NCBI GenBank assembly: GCA_937138625.1
Contig: CAKZPF010000010.1
Span: 38,489 to 102,488, forward strand
Reading direction: 5' to 3'
Source of the DNA: an uncultured Caulobacteraceae bacterium
Lineage (GTDB): Bacteria; Pseudomonadota; Alphaproteobacteria; Caulobacterales; Caulobacteraceae
DNA: 64,000 nt
In this document: in pieces, positions 17,673 through 27,959 of the stretch
Layout: the number at the start of each line of letters is the position of its first letter
Position numbering within the stretch: the first letter of the stretch is position 1
The notes under the pieces: generated by a model
The model's database searches: none
Told to the model about the DNA's origin: nothing
Seen by the model: the letters and a program-made list of their open reading frames with translations, nothing else
Translations under genes and position numbers: made by a program

Positions 17673-18803
17673 CTACTGTGTTGGGCTTGTCAGCAGTATA
17701 CGTTGCGCCACCCCGCGATTGTCCAACAAAACCGCCGCCACAGACTCGAGGCGCTCGTCACCCAACAGATTTTGATATGAGACTTCCACCACGCCCTGCT
17801 GGGCAGACAGCTGCCCCCGCAAGGTCTGCCACTTGGCCACCTCAGCTTCGGCTTCCAGCACAGCGGCCTCAAGTTTTGGCAGTTGAAAACCCAAACGAAC
17901 TTTTTCGCCCGCTTGTGTATCCGGCAAGGTTTCATACTTTTTATTGGCGGCATCAAGCATCGCTTGGGCGGCATTTAACGCGTGCACAGCCTGATCGACC
18001 TGTTGTTGCAGATTAACGTCTTTGTACCACAACCGTGCATCATAAAGCTGGGCCGCCACCCGACCATAGTCATCCGCCGAGGTATAAACCGCCGCCCGAC
18101 TGAAATGGGTGGTTTGTTCCTGGCCCCCTGGCAAGCTGGGAATACCGGGAACATCCGGCACCACTACATCCGTGGGGCGTGTGTCTGTTGGCGGGCCATA
18201 GTGATCAGGCGTTTCCCTGCCTGGGGTTCGCCCTGGCATCGCCAAGGCCCTCATCATGGCCTGTTGCTCAATAGGGTCCACACCATCTTTAAGGTCCATG
18301 GTCGTACCTTCGACACGGGTCTCATGATCAGACTTTTGTGCCAGGATCACATACTGTCCGTCTCGGGACTGCCCCACCACGCTTTCATGACCGTGGTTGC
18401 CCGTGCCGCTGTCAAAATTCACACGCAGGGCTTGCTGAGCATTGCCGGCAAAATCGGCAATGGCCTGGTTCAGGCCTCGCCATTTGCCGCGCAAAAACTT
18501 CAGATCATCAGCCTTGTCCGTGGCCCCCAACATCACCTGATCATTCAATGAATCCACGCCTTCAGAAAAGGCATAGTGATTATAGATGATGACCTCATAG
18601 CCCCCGGAATAGCGGATTTTCACATCCTGGGCACCATCACGGTTGAAATCGCTGATTTCAGCAGACTGCACCTTCGCCACAACGCCAAGATCGGCTGTGC
18701 CCTCAAAAAAACCAAAATCGCCTTTGGTTAAGGTTTCAATCGCTTGGCTAGGGTCTGAAAACGCGTTCAGACCGGCGGCATTCAAAGTGATGGGGTGCGA
18801 CAT
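17673..18803 (-). CDS. Uncharacterised protein with Ca-binding-like loop and coiled coil
   Basis: I do not recognise this 376-residue protein as a whole. It has no signal peptide. Around residues 50-62 it has DFNRDGAQD, matching the DxNxDGxxD calcium-binding loop pattern of EF-hand/FG-GAP-type repeats, followed by a beta-strand stretch. Residues about 195-235 are proline-rich and low in complexity. The last third (about 260-345) is Ala/Gln/Glu-rich and helical, probably a coiled coil. The gene stands alone in a leftward orientation. Confidence 0.7.
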   Translation of the reverse strand: MSHPITLNAAGLNAFSDPSQAIETLTKGDFGFFEGTADLGVVAKVQSAEISDFNRDGAQDVKIRYSGGYEVIIYNHYAFSEGVDSLNDQVMLGATDKADDLKFLRGKWRGLNQAIADFAGNAQQALRVNFDSGTGNHGHESVVGQSRDGQYVILAQKSDHETRVEGTTMDLKDGVDPIEQQAMMRALAMPGRTPGRETPDHYGPPTDTRPTDVVVPDVPGIPSLPGGQEQTTHFSRAAVYTSADDYGRVAAQLYDARLWYKDVNLQQQVDQAVHALNAAQAMLDAANKKYETLPDTQAGEKVRLGFQLPKLEAAVLEAEAEVAKWQTLRGQLSAQQGVVEVSYQNLLGDERLESVAAVLLDNRGVAQRILLTSPTQ

Positions 18804-18943
18804 CGTATTTTCCCTTATCTTTTGTCTTTACTGTTTAATAATTTGGTGCCCATGGGCCCGTCTCAAAAGTGTGCATTTTTGCATCATATATGTCAAGATT
18901 GAAACGGCTTGCACTTTTGGGGCCAACTCCCCATGGTACAGTC

Positions 18944-19507
18944 ATGAGCACCTATGGCCTCACGGGAAAGTTACTGATCGCGGGTCCCACCATCGAGGAT
19001 CCCCGTTTTGACAACAGTGTGGTCTATGTCTGCGACCACACGCCAGATTTTGCCTTGGGCTTTATTCTCAACCGCCCCTTTGGCGATATGATCATGGGCG
19101 AATTTTTGCCAGCCCTGGGTGTTGAGGTTTCCGAAAAAAACCGCAACGTACCCATTCTGACTGGCGGTCCTGTGGAAATGGAGCGGGGCTTTATCTTGCA
19201 TACAGATGATTATTTCGACGATGATCATTCCCTCAGTACGGGCGAGGGCTTAGCGCTCACCGCCACCAAGGACGCCTTGTCAGCCCTGTCCACCCATCAG
19301 GCCCCTCGACAATTTGCTTTTTTCTTGGGGTACTCGGGATGGGGCCAAGGGCAATTGGACGCGGAAGTCAAAGACAACGCCTGGCTGGTGGCCGAGCCTG
19401 ATGATGACCTTCTGTTCGGCCATCAATTCGATAGCAAATGGCGCGCAGCGCTCGGCTCGATTGGGGTGGCGGCCAGCCGTTTGGGATCATGCGCCGGCAG
19501 CGCCTGA
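18944..19507 (+). CDS. YqgE/AlgH family protein (DUF179)
   Basis: The start MSTYGLTGKLLIAGP is typical. The 187-residue protein shows the family motifs GPTIEDPRFDNSVVYVCDH, GFILNRPF, LTGGPVEMERGFILH and FLGYSGWGQGQLDAE. The function of this widespread family is not settled. An open extension back to 18869 lacks similarity and is left out. The last 21 bases overlap the end of the convergent GEDEF-EAL gene. Confidence 0.93.
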   Translation: MSTYGLTGKLLIAGPTIEDPRFDNSVVYVCDHTPDFALGFILNRPFGDMIMGEFLPALGVEVSEKNRNVPILTGGPVEMERGFILHTDDYFDDDHSLSTGEGLALTATKDALSALSTHQAPRQFAFFLGYSGWGQGQLDAEVKDNAWLVAEPDDDLLFGHQFDSKWRAALGSIGVAASRLGSCAGSA

Positions 19508-21091
19508 GGTCACGCGTTTCTTGGTGAATTGGCGAATGTAATCTTCGGCCACACCGCGCGGCAAAGGCGGGGCATACCGGAAACCTTGGGCATAGGGGCA
19601 CCCGAAATTTTTCAACATCTCGGCCGTCTCGATGCGCTCGACGCCTTCAGCCACGACCTCGAGGTCAAAGCTACGGGCCAAATCAATCACCGAGCGCACA
19701 ATGTGTGATGACCCCATACTCGTGGCCATGGTGTGCACGAAATAGCGATCGATTTTCAAAGCATCCACCGGCAGACGCGCCAGGTAACTCAGCGAGGAAA
19801 ACCCAGCGCCAAAGTCATCCAAGGCCACCGAGGCCCCGGCCGTCTTGATGGCGTTGACGTTGCGGATGGCGGCCTCGATATCCGGTAAGATTTGTTGCTC
19901 GGTGACCTCGACACGCAAGGCTCCGGGGTGCAAGTTGCCCGTCTTCACCACTGCCGAGATGTCTTCGATCAAGCCCTCGCGGTCCAGCTCCCGCCCTGAT
20001 ACATTGACACTCAGGATGATGTCTAAGCCATCGAACTGATCTTGCCATTTTGACAGCTGATGCGCCGAGCGCATCAAGATTGCCCGGCCAAAGTCGTTCA
20101 GCAGGTTGAGCTCAAGGGCCATGGCCAAAAAATCATCCGGCGACAACAAGCCCCGTTTGGGATGGTGCCAGCGCATCAGGGCCTCGAAGCCCTTCAGCTG
20201 ACCATCTTCAATGGAGACGATGGGCTGATAAAAGGGCACGATCTCGTCATTTTCCAGGGCCCGCCGCAAATCGGCCTCCGACACCAATTGGCTAAATCCA
20301 TCCTGGTTCCGACGCACAATGGCGTGGGACTTGGCGTGGCGATCCTTGGCGCGTGAGATTTTCAACTCTCGCTCGGCCCGGCGCAAAATTTCCAAAGCGG
20401 TCACCACTTCGTCAGGTCGGGCGCGGGTGCCTATCCCCATGGCAAAGGTGGGAAAGACCTCAACGCCTGCCAAGGTCAGCGGGGCCTCGAGGCAATCCTT
20501 GACATCAAGCGCCAGATCCTTATCAGCGCTAGGCAGGATGACCGCAAATTCATCCTCGCCGACGCGAGCGGGTGAGAGGTCATGACCATAGGCGCTGAGT
20601 AGGCGCCCCCCCAAGGTGGCCAATAAACGGTCCCCCTGGTCAGGCCCCAGGGTCTCGTTCAAATTGGCCATGCGATCGAGATCAAAAGTGGCCACCGCCA
20701 CATCTTGCCCGTTGGCCAGCGCCACTTGGATACCATTCAAAAAGGCCGTGCGACTGTAAAGCTGCGTCAGGGCATCGGTGTCTGCGCCCTCGGCGTTTTC
20801 GATGGGCAAGATCACGCCGCTGATCTGGTCCCCCACTTTGCGGGCCACCATCAAAGCGCTGTCACCATTGGCAAAGCTCACGTCCAGCTGCAAGCGATCA
20901 TCCATGCTGGCCAATGCGTCTTCCAGCCGGGAACGACTGGCCGGCATCAAACAGGCAAAAAAGGTGTTGGCGTCCGATGTGCGCCCGTTCAGCGTAAAGT
21001 GTACCCCCTGAACACTGCCATAGCCCTGACACGACCAGGTTACGGCCCCGACCTGCCCCAAGGTTTCTGCAATGATCTCCGCCTGCCCCAT
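19487..21091 (-). CDS. PdeA-like c-di-GMP phosphodiesterase with GEDEF and EAL domains
   Basis: The 534-residue protein has a PAS-like N-terminal region (about 1-100), a GGDEF-fold domain (about 105-255) and an EAL domain (about 270-520). The cyclase signature is GEDEF (178-182) with no RxxD inhibitory site upstream. The EAL domain looks active: E303 of EAL, N363, E395/E398 (EVTE), D425 D426 (DDFGAG), K446, E482 (EGVE) and Q502. This layout matches Caulobacter PdeA, where a GEDEF domain binds GTP and stimulates c-di-GMP breakdown. Orthology is an inference. Confidence 0.9.
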   Translation of the reverse strand: MGQAEIIAETLGQVGAVTWSCQGYGSVQGVHFTLNGRTSDANTFFACLMPASRSRLEDALASMDDRLQLDVSFANGDSALMVARKVGDQISGVILPIENAEGADTDALTQLYSRTAFLNGIQVALANGQDVAVATFDLDRMANLNETLGPDQGDRLLATLGGRLLSAYGHDLSPARVGEDEFAVILPSADKDLALDVKDCLEAPLTLAGVEVFPTFAMGIGTRARPDEVVTALEILRRAERELKISRAKDRHAKSHAIVRRNQDGFSQLVSEADLRRALENDEIVPFYQPIVSIEDGQLKGFEALMRWHHPKRGLLSPDDFLAMALELNLLNDFGRAILMRSAHQLSKWQDQFDGLDIILSVNVSGRELDREGLIEDISAVVKTGNLHPGALRVEVTEQQILPDIEAAIRNVNAIKTAGASVALDDFGAGFSSLSYLARLPVDALKIDRYFVHTMATSMGSSHIVRSVIDLARSFDLEVVAEGVERIETAEMLKNFGCPYAQGFRYAPPLPRGVAEDYIRQFTKKRVTSGAAGA

Positions 21092-21211
21092 GTATTCGTC
21101 ATCACCTTTGGTTCTGGTTTAAGGCTTGGTGCCCGCATAGATGTCCATATCAGGACCCAAGCGACCTTAACATATCGATAAGATTCGCAGCCCGTTTCTG
21201 TTGGCTGTGCC

Positions 21212-21922
21212 TCAGGACCCCGGCTGGCGTCCCAAACGCCCATGACGAACATGCAGCCCCAAATAGACACCCATCATCACCACCGCCAGCGCAAACCAGG
21301 TGAAGGCATATTCCACATGGCGGTTCGGGATGCTGTCAATGGTCAGGGGCGCGGGGGCAACACCAGGGATCACGGGCTGTGTGGCTTCAACGATCACCGT
21401 GGCCAAGGGCATGCCTAAATCCTGCGCCATGGCTGTGCGATCCCGCCAATACCATTGATTATCCTCGGGCGCGTTATCTGGCCGTCCCTGGGCGCCCTCG
21501 TCAAATGTACGGATCTGTCCCACCACCCCTAGGCTTTGCTGCGGTTTTATGCCCAAGGCCTCAAGGTCGGTGCCTTGGGGCACGAAGCCAAGATCCACTA
21601 AGACCGAGGCAGACTGAGCTTCGGTGATCACAGGCACAAGCAATCGGTGTCCCACAGTGCCGTCAACAACAGAAAACAAGCGCAAAGGGGCGGCCGCCAC
21701 TTGCCCTCGCATCAAAACCGGCTGAAAGCGCACGTCCTCGGGCGTGGTGATGGGCAGCAAGGTGGCAAAAGGCACCGGGGTCTCGGCTTGGGCAGCACGT
21801 ATATTCGCCAGCAAATCCCCTTTCCACTGCGCCCGCTGAACCTGCCAGCCCCCCAGCCCCAGCAAAATCACCAGCGCGATGCCACAGGCAATCGTCAGTC
21901 CAGGAAGTGGCCGAAAGGTCAT
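21212..21922 (-). CDS. SURF1 family cytochrome oxidase assembly protein
   Basis: The start MTFRPLPGLTIACG gives a 236-residue protein with a helix at each end (about 8-28 and 208-226) and a large periplasmic loop, the SURF1 topology. Motifs include LGGWQVQRAQWK, VLVDLGFVPQG, DNQWYWRD and the final NRHVEYAFTWFALA. SURF1 helps insert heme a into subunit I. Its ATG overlaps the stop of the DUF983 gene by four bases, at the end of the oxidase operon. Confidence 0.92.
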   Translation of the reverse strand: MTFRPLPGLTIACGIALVILLGLGGWQVQRAQWKGDLLANIRAAQAETPVPFATLLPITTPEDVRFQPVLMRGQVAAAPLRLFSVVDGTVGHRLLVPVITEAQSASVLVDLGFVPQGTDLEALGIKPQQSLGVVGQIRTFDEGAQGRPDNAPEDNQWYWRDRTAMAQDLGMPLATVIVEATQPVIPGVAPAPLTIDSIPNRHVEYAFTWFALAVVMMGVYLGLHVRHGRLGRQPGS

Positions 21923-22284
21923 TGCGGATCCGGCGTGTGGTGGTGGCGGGCCTCTTCGGCCTTGGTGTGGAATTGCAAACTGATCAGTGTGCCTTTGAAG
22001 GGACGCAACAGCCCCAAGCACACGACCACAGCCAGCGGAAAGGCCACAATCAAGGTGGTCAGCGGCGACCAATCATTCACAAGCTGCAAAGCCAAAGCCG
22101 GTGGCACAATCAAAAATCCACCAATCAGCATGACAAACACGGCCGGCCCATCGCCACTGTCGGCAGCCTTCAAGTCGGCACCACAAACATCACATTGGGG
22201 CCGGACCCGCAAAAATCCTGAAAACAGCGGCCCCTGATGGCAGTGCGGACAGCGGCCCAAGACCCCGTCCGCGATGGCCCGCAT
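21919..22284 (-). CDS. DUF983 family membrane protein
   Basis: The 121-residue protein begins MRAIADGVLGRCPHCHQG and has two CxxC pairs (CPHC and CDVC), which suggest zinc binding, followed by two transmembrane helices (about 50-70 and 75-97). DUF983 genes are commonly found between cox3 and SURF1 in alphaproteobacteria, which suggests a part in oxidase assembly. The start lies five bases after the ctaE stop, and the end overlaps the SURF1 start. Confidence 0.88.
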   Translation of the reverse strand: MRAIADGVLGRCPHCHQGPLFSGFLRVRPQCDVCGADLKAADSGDGPAVFVMLIGGFLIVPPALALQLVNDWSPLTTLIVAFPLAVVVCLGLLRPFKGTLISLQFHTKAEEARHHHTPDPQ

Positions 22285-22289
22285 CAAAC

Positions 22290-23180
22290 TCAATGGCCGC
22301 CGCCAAAGATCACATAGATAAAGGCGAACAGGAACAGCCAAACGACATCGACAAAGTGCCAGTACCAAGCGGCCGCCTCGAAGCCAAAATGGCGCTCAGG
22401 CGTAAAATGTCCCTTCATCAGTCGCACCAAGCACACGATCAAAAAGATCGTCCCGACGATAACATGGAAACCATGAAAGCCGGTGGCCATAATAAAGGCA
22501 GAACCAAACAGCTTCACAGCCTCGTTTTCATAGAACAGGTTGTCGTGGAAAATATGGTGATACTCATAGGCCTGAACGCCGGTGAAGATCAGCCCCAAAA
22601 CAATGGTCAAGACCAAGCCCCAAATGGCGCTTTTGCGATCACCCTTTTGCAGGGCATGGTGGGACCAGGTCACCGTGGTGCCTGACAACAACAAGATCAA
22701 GGTGTTCAACAGCGGCAGATGGAACGGATCCAAAAGCTTGATGCCCTCAGGCGGCCAAACGCTCCACGCTTGATCAAGACGCACGCCATGGAACAGAGCC
22801 ATTTCAAAGAAAATCCAAAACCAGGCCACGAAGAACATGATCTCGGACATGATGAACATCACCATGCCATAGCGCAGGCCCAGGCGAACGGTGGGGGTAT
22901 GGGAGTAGCCATCATGGGCTTCGTTGATGATGTCACGCCACCAACCAAACATGGTGTACAGCACACCGGCAAAACCAAAAATCGCGACCCAGGGCTGTCC
23001 TTTGCCGAACAGCAATTCTGCAGGGGCCAACCCATCGGCCGGATCCACGGGTACAAACCCCTTAAGGTAACTGACCAAACCCAGGGTCATCAAAAAGGCG
23101 GCAATCGAGCCCACCAAAGGCCACGGGCTAGGATCCACAAGGTGGTAATCGTGTTTCACTGCATCATGGGCCATGGTCAT
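22290..23180 (-). CDS. ctaE: Cytochrome c oxidase subunit III
   Basis: This is the third core subunit of the aa3-type oxidase. It has seven transmembrane segments and the motifs YHLVDPSPWPLVGS, WWRDIINEAHDGYHT-like (here WWRDIINEAHDGYSHT), SEIMFFVAWFWIFFEMAL, TGFHGFHVIVGTIFL and WYWHFVDVVWLFLF. The start chosen at 23180 (MTMAHDAVKHDYH) follows a GGGGAGAG site; an in-frame start at 23219 is weaker. It follows ctaG after a gap of about 110 bases. Confidence 0.95.
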   Translation of the reverse strand: MTMAHDAVKHDYHLVDPSPWPLVGSIAAFLMTLGLVSYLKGFVPVDPADGLAPAELLFGKGQPWVAIFGFAGVLYTMFGWWRDIINEAHDGYSHTPTVRLGLRYGMVMFIMSEIMFFVAWFWIFFEMALFHGVRLDQAWSVWPPEGIKLLDPFHLPLLNTLILLLSGTTVTWSHHALQKGDRKSAIWGLVLTIVLGLIFTGVQAYEYHHIFHDNLFYENEAVKLFGSAFIMATGFHGFHVIVGTIFLIVCLVRLMKGHFTPERHFGFEAAAWYWHFVDVVWLFLFAFIYVIFGGGH

Positions 23181-23291
23181 ACTCTCCCCAGCACGCCGAA
23201 TCGTCGACGGTTCATCCACATTCCGCCTCTATAACCGAGGGCTTAGGCAAAGGGCAAGCCAACAAAGCGGAGAATCTGCCCTGAAAACACC

Positions 23292-23831
23292 TTACTCCTC
23301 AGGCTCAGCGGCAAAAAACGTATAAGACAAGGTGATCTCGTCCACCCCGTCCATATCCTTGTCATCCAAAAGCTCGGGATCGAGATAAAACAGCACCGGC
23401 ATGTCCATCTCTTGTCCCGCTTGCAGGGTCTGTTGATCAAAGCAAAAGCACTGCACCTTGTGAAAATACGCCCCAGCCTTTTCCGGCGTGACGTTATAAA
23501 GGGCCATGCCCGTGAGCGCTTGGTCTGAAAGGTTTTTGGCGGTGTAGTGACTGATAAGGTTCTCGCCCACCCGGGCCACCTGTGTCGATTTCACGGGTTT
23601 GAAGGCCCAGGGCAAATCTGGGTCCGTGTTGGCATCCAGGCGGATGGTGATTTCGCGATCATAGACCTGGTCTGAGGTGGCGGTCACCGTTTGCGGTGTG
23701 CCACCAAAGCCTGTGACCTGACAAAACAAGCGATACAGCGGCACGCTGGCAAAAGCCAGGCCCACCATAATGCCCACGACGCCCACCAAGATCAGGGCCA
23801 AACGCTGGGACTTTTTGTGATTGTGATCCAT
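23292..23831 (-). CDS. ctaG: Cytochrome c oxidase assembly protein CtaG/Cox11
   Basis: The 179-residue protein delivers copper to the CuB site of subunit I. It has one N-terminal helix (about 11-31) and a periplasmic domain with ASVPLYRLFCQVTGFGGTPQ and the copper-binding HKVQCFCFDQQTL (CxC). The C-terminus has DEITLSYTFF. It lies between the small coxF gene and ctaE. Confidence 0.95.
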   Translation of the reverse strand: MDHNHKKSQRLALILVGVVGIMVGLAFASVPLYRLFCQVTGFGGTPQTVTATSDQVYDREITIRLDANTDPDLPWAFKPVKSTQVARVGENLISHYTAKNLSDQALTGMALYNVTPEKAGAYFHKVQCFCFDQQTLQAGQEMDMPVLFYLDPELLDDKDMDGVDEITLSYTFFAAEPEE

Positions 23832-23849
23832 TGGGGAGATCCAAGACGT

Positions 23850-24041
23850 TTATTGCCCGTGGCCACCCAGGCGCAGCAAGCTGATGACAAACACAAACAC
23901 CACAAAGGCCACCAGGGTCAGCGCCAAGACAATATTGCCCTTACGGCGATCGGCCATGGGGTCAGGACGGCCAGAACCCGGTTGTTTGATCTCTCTTTTT
24001 TCTGCAGAAGGATCGGTGGTTTGTGGTGCAGATGTCGACAT
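23850..24041 (-). CDS. CoxF-like small membrane protein
   Basis: This 63-residue protein (MSTSAPQTTDPSAEKREI onward) has a charged N-terminal half with DRRKGNIVLALTLVAFVVFV and a single transmembrane helix (about 37-57). Small proteins of this form are found between ctaB and ctaG in many alphaproteobacterial oxidase operons and are called CoxF; the role in assembly is inferred from position. The gap to ctaG is 18 bases and to ctaB 25 bases. Confidence 0.8.
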   Translation of the reverse strand: MSTSAPQTTDPSAEKREIKQPGSGRPDPMADRRKGNIVLALTLVAFVVFVFVISLLRLGGHGQ

Positions 24042-24066
24042 AGCTCGCTCCGTGGGCCGTTGCCCG

Positions 24067-25020
24067 TTAGCCCCCCAACCGCTCAAACAACAGCACACCA
24101 AATATGGCAAACAAATACAAGATCGAATAGGCGAACAGATTGCGTGCCGCTCGATTGCCCTTGGTGACCTCATACAGAGACGCCGCGTTTTCGTTGGTGG
24201 CCTCACCGGCTTGCGAACGCCACACCCGCCAAGCCAAGCCCATAAAGCCCAATCCCAGCAGCGAAGCGCCCACAGCATATATTGGCCCGCCCAGTCCCGT
24301 TTTCACTGGCAGCAGACTGATGCCCACCAACACCAAACTATAAAGCCAGATCTGCAGGCGTGTGGCTTTGGCACCCGCCACATTGGGCAACATGGGAATG
24401 CCCGCCTTGGCATAGTCGCCGGTTTTATAAAGCGCCAGCGCCCAAAAATGCGGGGGCGTCCAGAAGAAAATCAGCAGGAACAGCAACACGGCGTTCACGC
24501 TGATCTCGCCTGTGCCGGCCACCCAGCCGATCATGGGCGGGAAGGCCCCTGCAGCCCCGCCGATCACAATGTTCTGCGGCGTCGAACGCTTCAGCCACAT
24601 GGTGTAAATGACGGCATAGAAGAAGATTGAAAAGGCCAAAATGCCGGCCGCCAACCAATTGACACTGAGGCCCATCACAGCCACCGCCATCAAACTAAGC
24701 GTCACCCCAAAGGCCGTCGCCGACTCGCGGCTGACCCGCCCGGCTGGAATGGGACGGGTTTTGGTCCGGCGCATAATGGCGTCGATATCCGCATCATAGG
24801 CCATGTTCAAAGCCGCCGCGGCGCCCGCGCCTGCCGTGACGCACAAGGTGGACAAAATCAGGGTGAAGGCATCCACAGCACCCGGTGCGGCCACATAGCC
24901 CACCACAAAGGTGAACACCACCAGCGTCATCACCCGGGGCTTCAGCAAGGCCACATAATCCCGCACCAAGGCACGGGCTGTGGGCTCTGAATCTGACAAA
25001 ATATACGCGGTCATGGTCAA
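24067..25020 (-). CDS. ctaB: Protoheme IX farnesyltransferase
   Basis: The 317-residue UbiA-family membrane enzyme makes heme O from heme B for the oxidase. Motifs are DYVALLKPRVMTLVVFT, the Asp-rich NMAYDADIDAIMRRT, and the second loop FFWTPPHFWALALYKTGDYAKAGIPMLP. About nine hydrophobic helices are visible. It follows ctaD after an 81-base gap that contains a strong hairpin. Confidence 0.96.
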   Translation of the reverse strand: MTMTAYILSDSEPTARALVRDYVALLKPRVMTLVVFTFVVGYVAAPGAVDAFTLILSTLCVTAGAGAAAALNMAYDADIDAIMRRTKTRPIPAGRVSRESATAFGVTLSLMAVAVMGLSVNWLAAGILAFSIFFYAVIYTMWLKRSTPQNIVIGGAAGAFPPMIGWVAGTGEISVNAVLLFLLIFFWTPPHFWALALYKTGDYAKAGIPMLPNVAGAKATRLQIWLYSLVLVGISLLPVKTGLGGPIYAVGASLLGLGFMGLAWRVWRSQAGEATNENAASLYEVTKGNRAARNLFAYSILYLFAIFGVLLFERLGG

Positions 25021-25073
25021 GACACCTTAGCGATCATCCGAATGATGGCACAGGATCCGGCCATCGATGCAAG

Positions 25074-25095
25074 GAAGGGGGACAAAGCCCCCTTC
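25074..25095 (-). promoter_or_regulatory. Intercistronic hairpin between ctaD and ctaB
   Basis: GAAGGGGG and CCCCCTTC form a perfect 8-base-pair stem with a 6-base loop, starting seven bases after the ctaD stop. No T-run follows in the leftward direction. It is more likely an RNA-stabilising or processing element, or a partial terminator, that lets ctaC-ctaD mRNA exceed that of the assembly genes. Confidence 0.5.
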
Positions 25096-25101
25096 TGCAC
25101 A

Positions 25102-26745
<1,644 letters not shown>

Positions 26746-27720
26746 TTACTGCGCCAGCGCGACAGCGCCCGTATCCACGGGGCTCGTGTTGGCGGTTTGT
26801 GTCTCGTCAGTGGTTTCTGTGGTGAAGGTCACCTCTTCGCCCGTTTGCTCGGCGATCCAAGCGGCATAGTCCTCTTCCGAGACCACTTTGATGTGCACGG
26901 GCATATAGGCATGGCGCACGCCACACAGCTCGGAACATTGGCCATAGAATTCACCCTCTTGTTCGGCGATGAACCAGGTTTCGTTCATCCGACCGGGAAT
27001 GGCATCTGTTTTCAAACCAAAAGCCGGCAGCGCGAAGTTGTGAATCACGTCTTGGGCCGTCACCAGCACCTTGACCGTTTTGCCCACAGGCACCACCAGC
27101 GGGTTGTCGGTGCCCAGCAGACGGGGCTGGCCTTGGGCCGCTGCGTCTTCATCGGACAGCATATAGCTGTCAAAGGTCAGCTCTTCATGATCTGGGTATT
27201 CGTAAATCCAGTACCACTGGGCGCCAATGGCCTTCACGGTCACATCGGGCTTGGGCATGTTGTCGTACTTATAAAGCAACGGGAACGAAAACACCGCGAT
27301 CACCACCAAAATCAGCACCGGTACCAAGGTCCAGGCGACCTCAAGCGCTGTCGAGTGGCTGAAGCGCGCCGGTGTCGGGTTGGCTTTCTTGTTAAAGCGC
27401 GCCACAACAATGATCAGCAGCACCAAAACAAAAATCGAAATGGCGGTGATGATGGGCATGAGGATCGCATCATGGAAAAAATGCGCATCATGCTTGAGGA
27501 CCGAAGCCGCCGGCTGCAGCCCCAACGCCTTGTCGGTCGGTTGCCCCATCAAAAGCGGGCCGGTCAGGCCTGTGGGCTCGGCAGGTTCTGATGTGTTCTC
27601 CTGGGCCATGGCGGCACCAGACATCAGCAGCAGCAAAGCCGCCAGAACCCAAGCGCACACACGGGCCACCGGGTGCGAAATCTGTTGTGTGAACATTGCT
27701 GACATGGCTGATCGTGCCAT
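26746..27720 (-). CDS. ctaC: Cytochrome c oxidase subunit II
   Basis: This subunit receives electrons from cytochrome c. From 27720 (MARSAMSAMF), preceded by GGGAG, it is 324 residues with a signal peptide (about 1-38, ending MSGAAMAQ), two transmembrane helices and a cupredoxin domain. The CuA ligands are visible in GQCSELCGVRHAYMPV with the upstream VIHNFALPAFG histidine, and the aromatic patch is in GAQWYWIYEYP. A longer open frame to 27816 has no ribosome site. First gene of the oxidase operon, divergent from tldD. Confidence 0.95.
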   Translation of the reverse strand: MARSAMSAMFTQQISHPVARVCAWVLAALLLLMSGAAMAQENTSEPAEPTGLTGPLLMGQPTDKALGLQPAASVLKHDAHFFHDAILMPIITAISIFVLVLLIIVVARFNKKANPTPARFSHSTALEVAWTLVPVLILVVIAVFSFPLLYKYDNMPKPDVTVKAIGAQWYWIYEYPDHEELTFDSYMLSDEDAAAQGQPRLLGTDNPLVVPVGKTVKVLVTAQDVIHNFALPAFGLKTDAIPGRMNETWFIAEQEGEFYGQCSELCGVRHAYMPVHIKVVSEEDYAAWIAEQTGEEVTFTTETTDETQTANTSPVDTGAVALAQ

Positions 27721-27959
27721 CCTTGTCTCCCACTCTTCCGGCCATTGTGCGCGAAGGGCGCCCCCCTTGGCCATGCGTCCATGTGTCGCTGAGCTCGTCG
27801 ATTCGACGCGCGGCAACTGGGGGCTTTTACCCCGGCTTTGGCAAAAGGAAAAGGGCCGAGAGTAATTTTTTCACGGACGGCGACTATGGATAAGGTCTGT
27901 ACACAGCCCCCCCGCATCATTCTATAGTGCGGCGACCGCGCTTTCAGAAAGGGATTTTC

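Noticed and set aside
19487..19507. Frameshift at the end of yqgE, suggested by the 21-base overlap with the EAL gene
   Set aside because: Both proteins end at normal lengths for their families; convergent overlaps are common in this window (for example lpxK/purD).
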